The notes under the pieces: generated by a model
The model's database searches: none
What the model was told of the DNA's origin: nothing
The model's input: only the letters and a program-made list of their open reading frames with translations
Program-made: the position numbers and the translations under genes
Assembly (NCBI GenBank): GCA_029261535.1
Contig: JAJDBF010000029.1
Coordinates: forward strand, 62,001 to 126,000
DNA: 64,000 nt
Source: Nitrospinaceae bacterium
GTDB taxonomy: Bacteria > Nitrospinota > Nitrospinia > Nitrospinales > Nitrospinaceae
Direction: 5' to 3'
Shown here: one piece after another, positions 61,720-64,000 of the stretch
How the letters are laid out: each line of letters begins with the position of its first letter
How positions within the stretch are numbered: position 1 is the first letter of the stretch

Positions 61720-63681
61720 TCAACCTGATCTGAGTGCAGTGCGGTAGCGGGACAAGGCCATGAGCGGGAAGAACTGTCTGTACATATGATAGCGAATATA
61801 AAAATGTCCGGGAAAGCCGGTGCCGGTGAAATAATCTTCGTACCAGGAACCGTCTTCAAGTTGCTGTTCGATTAAATATTGAACGCCTTTTGCCGCGGTG
61901 TCGCTTTCGGCTTCTCCGGTTTCGATCAGGGCCATCAAGGCCCAGGCGGATTGTGAGCAGGTGCTGTGGCCTTGTCCGCGTAGTTTTGGGTCGAGGTAGG
62001 AATCGCAGGTTTCGCCCCAGCCGCCGTCTTCATTTTGATGCGACTTGATCCATTCGACGGCTTTCCTGATGCGCGGTTGTGTCATGTCTTCGCCGATGGC
62101 GTGCAAGCCGGTGAGCACCAGCCAGGTGCCATAAATATAGTTCACGCCCCAGCGTCCCCACCAGCATCCGTCATATTCCTGTTCACTGTAGATGAAGTCA
62201 ATCGCCCGGCGTACGCGCGGTGCATCGGTTGCATGACCGATACGACCGAGCATCCACAGGATGCGACCGGTGACGTCCACCGTTGGCGGATCGAGCATGG
62301 CACCGTGATCGGCAAAGGGGATTTCGTTGAACAGGGCGTGATCGTTGTCGCGATCAAACGCCGCCCAACCGCCGTTGGCCGATTGCATGGAGAACAGCCA
62401 GGTGAGGGCGCGGTCCATCTCGCGCCGTTTGTGCTTTTCATCCTGCACCTTGCAACGATCAAGGGCCATCAGGATTTCCGCCGTGTCGTCGCAGTCGGGG
62501 TAGCCGTCGTTGAAAAACTCGAAGGCCCAGCCGCCCGCCGGAGTGCCCGGATTTTTAAAACGCCAGTCGCCGCGCCGCGTCACCTGCTTGGTCAACATCC
62601 AGTCGCAGGCTTGCGCTACTGAAGGATGATCTTCTGGCACGCCGGAATCCAGCAATGCGTTGGCGGCGATGGCGGTGTCCCACAGCGGGGAAACGCAGGC
62701 CTGCATGGAGAGGCGGTCATCTTGCTCGATCAAAAACCGATCGACCGCTTCAAACGCCTTGGTCAGGATAGGATCGTCAAGCGAGTAACCTTCCAGATGC
62801 AACGCGAGGATCGAATTGAACATGGCTGGTTGAATGCCGGCGAAATCACCTTCCGGTTCCTGATGATCGAGAGTCCAGCGCAGGGCTTTTTTCATTGCTG
62901 TTTTGCGTAAAGGTTTCCATCCCGGTTTGCCCAGGGTCTTTAGCGTTTTGTCGATAAAAAGAAAAGCGTTAGGCCAGTTGAACCCTGGCTTTTGCGATTT
63001 GATGCTGAGGTCGCGGTCCGTCGGAGTGAACAACTCCTGCACTGAGTGCTCTTCGGACAAAGGCCAGACCGGTTGATGAGCATAGACCATGGTGAGCGGG
63101 ACCACGGTGCCGCGCGACCAACTCGACATTTCATAGACGTTGAAGTAGAACCAGTTGGGAAGCAGGATCACCTCGACCGGCATTGCCGGGATATCGTCCC
63201 AGGAACTTTGCCCCAACATGGCCAGAAATATTTTGGTGAACACGCGCGCCGAATTCACTCCGCCCAGTTCCGCAATTACTTTGCGGGCCTTTTCCATGGC
63301 CGGTTCGTGCGGCGAAACGCCCAGCATTTTGAGAGCGATATAAGCTTCGATGGTGCAACTGATATCGGGCGGTCCGCCATAGAACAGGTCCCATCCACCG
63401 TGGTCGCGCTGAATGTGCAAAAGAAAGTTGCGGATTTTTTCGCGCTTGTCCCGGTACCTGTCTTCGATCCCCAGAAAATGTATCAGAAAGACAAACTCCG
63501 AGGTGATGGTGGCGTTGGATTCCAGTTCCTCTACCCAAAACCCTTCCTTATATTGAGTGGAAAAGTGATGGTCTCGCGCGGCGGTTATGGTTTTATCCAG
63601 AGAGGACATAGCCTCCTGCCCGAGGGTGAGGTTGGCGTCCAGACCTGTTGCCGGAGCGGTTGAGTCTTCAGTGGATTCCAT
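61720..63681 (-). CDS. shc: Squalene-hopene cyclase
   Basis: Cyclises squalene to hopene/hopanol, giving hopanoids that stiffen membranes. The 653-residue length is standard. The catalytic DxDD motif is intact (YPDCDDTAE), and several QW repeats are seen (IQRDHGGWDLFYGG, MQSANGGWAAFDRDND, HQNEDGGWGETCDSY, QLEDGSWYEDYFTGTGFPG). The start codon is ATG 63681, with only a weak ribosome site. No other hpn gene flanks it here, but an HpnN-like exporter is at 48977. The gene is isolated between the IS110 element and repeat-rich DNA. Confidence 0.98.
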   Translation of the reverse strand: MESTEDSTAPATGLDANLTLGQEAMSSLDKTITAARDHHFSTQYKEGFWVEELESNATITSEFVFLIHFLGIEDRYRDKREKIRNFLLHIQRDHGGWDLFYGGPPDISCTIEAYIALKMLGVSPHEPAMEKARKVIAELGGVNSARVFTKIFLAMLGQSSWDDIPAMPVEVILLPNWFYFNVYEMSSWSRGTVVPLTMVYAHQPVWPLSEEHSVQELFTPTDRDLSIKSQKPGFNWPNAFLFIDKTLKTLGKPGWKPLRKTAMKKALRWTLDHQEPEGDFAGIQPAMFNSILALHLEGYSLDDPILTKAFEAVDRFLIEQDDRLSMQACVSPLWDTAIAANALLDSGVPEDHPSVAQACDWMLTKQVTRRGDWRFKNPGTPAGGWAFEFFNDGYPDCDDTAEILMALDRCKVQDEKHKRREMDRALTWLFSMQSANGGWAAFDRDNDHALFNEIPFADHGAMLDPPTVDVTGRILWMLGRIGHATDAPRVRRAIDFIYSEQEYDGCWWGRWGVNYIYGTWLVLTGLHAIGEDMTQPRIRKAVEWIKSHQNEDGGWGETCDSYLDPKLRGQGHSTCSQSAWALMALIETGEAESDTAAKGVQYLIEQQLEDGSWYEDYFTGTGFPGHFYIRYHMYRQFFPLMALSRYRTALRSG

Positions 63682-63752
63682 TCAGGGACATCTCAAAAAA
63701 AAGGTGGTTTGGGTGCTCCGCGCACGGCGGACCTCGCAGTCGGCGAACGGGA

Positions 63753-63780
63753 TTCAAGAACGCAAATAGCGGTTTTTGAA
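63753..63780. repeat. REP-like palindrome, copy 4
   Basis: TTCAAGAACGC and GCGGTTTTTGAA arms around AAATA. A second partial arm AAACGGTTCTTGAAC follows at 63791-63805. Confidence 0.7.
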
Positions 63781-63852
63781 CAGGTGTGACAAACGGTTCT
63801 TGAACAAATGCACTCAGAAATTGTTTCTGATGCAAAACGGGTCAGCCATCTG

Positions 63853-63873
63853 GCCCTACCGCAAGGTGGTGCG
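63853..63873 (+). repeat. Hairpin repeat E, copy 2
   Basis: GCCCTACCGCAAGGTGGTGC then G; a stem with GCAA loop, one mismatch relative to copies 1 and 3. Confidence 0.6.
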
Positions 63874-63925
63874 CGAAAGAGAAGGTGTTAACATCCCGGT
63901 TGTATCGCTTGCCAGTTGTATGCTA

Positions 63926-63946
63926 GCCCCACCGCAAGGTGGTGCG
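63926..63946 (+). repeat. Hairpin repeat E, copy 3
   Basis: GCCCCACCGCAAGGTGGTGC then G; perfect CCACC/GGTGG stem with GCAA tetraloop. Confidence 0.65.
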
Positions 63947-64000
63947 AACTGCCGGAATGGGAAATATCGAATTGTTAGAGGTTCTTTAAAAGCAACGCCA

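Larger units (their letters stand above)
63682..64000. other. Repeat-rich DNA upstream of shc
   Basis: No gene is visible in the last 319 bases. It contains a GGACCTCGCAGTCGGCGAAC unit related to those at 60194 and 60350, a REP-like palindrome (63753-63780), and two copies of hairpin repeat E (63853-63873 and 63926-63946). The shc promoter must lie here but is not obvious. Confidence 0.55.

Overview
The window looks like chromosomal DNA of a free-living, Gram-negative, probably autotrophic bacterium. A Nitrospinota (Nitrospina-like) or related nitrite-oxidiser-type lineage fits best, but this is inference without any database search. The pointers are a five-subunit 2-oxoacid:ferredoxin oxidoreductase of the kind used in reductive TCA carbon fixation, a nearby ammonium transporter, squalene-hopene cyclase plus an HpnN-like exporter (hopanoids), a PagL-like outer-membrane lipid A deacylase, and a GlnD-like PII-signalling protein. 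I found no rRNA, tRNA or CRISPR array.

Layout. 1-1067: 3'-truncated ammonium transporter (minus). 1695-5945: promoter, porE-A-B-G-D-type operon and a strong terminator. 6015-14229: zinc-ribbon protein, a 2004-residue alpha-2-macroglobulin, a fructosamine-kinase-like enzyme and a low-molecular-weight phosphatase. 14397-16420: purB-purC. 16417-17692: a coupled three-gene unit (secreted STI1-like protein, oligoribonuclease, small Cys-rich membrane protein). 17958-24621: argF, an arginine-hydrolase-type amidinotransferase, a TPR protein, a GlnD-like protein, DAHP synthase. 25181-27032: dnaN and a ParDE-type toxin-antitoxin pair. 27058-33247: spore-photoproduct-lyase-like radical SAM protein, M23 peptidase, mtgA, RlmI-like methyltransferase, a Lys/Ala-rich histone-H1-like protein, pgeF. 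33254-41697: two-component pair, a large uncharacterised protein, purH, a degenerate receiver protein and a membrane-anchored unknown. 41861-48713: HAMP/M48/SH3 cell-envelope cluster, peptidoglycan amidase with nadK, bifunctional nuclease, ECF sigma/anti-sigma pair, PagL-like enzyme. 48977-54317: RND exporter, AT-rich DUF4279-like gene, aldolase/dehydrogenase fusion. 54489-59133: purSQLF. 59181-64000: repeat-rich accessory stretch with an odd membrane/pilin-like gene, an IS110 insertion sequence with a candidate bridge RNA, and squalene-hopene cyclase.

How the genes work together. Seven purine genes lie in three blocks (purBC, purH, purSQLF) and cover most of the de novo pathway. Envelope functions dominate the remainder: peptidoglycan synthesis and remodelling (mtgA, M23, amidase_2), hopanoids (shc, HpnN-like exporter), lipid A modification and envelope quality control (M48, alpha-2-macroglobulin).

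The most interesting points are: a structured RNA candidate upstream of the IS110 transposase, with palindromic repeats on both sides of the element; a 61-bp direct repeat, readable as the tail of a transposase, bracketing the membrane/pilin-like gene; several families of interspersed mini-repeats, one apparently inserted inside another; a GlnD homologue with a Ser in place of a catalytic Asp; a receiver domain without its phospho-acceptor; and a very basic repeat protein whose mRNA seems to begin with a hairpin. I see no clearly novel multi-gene defence or biosynthetic system.
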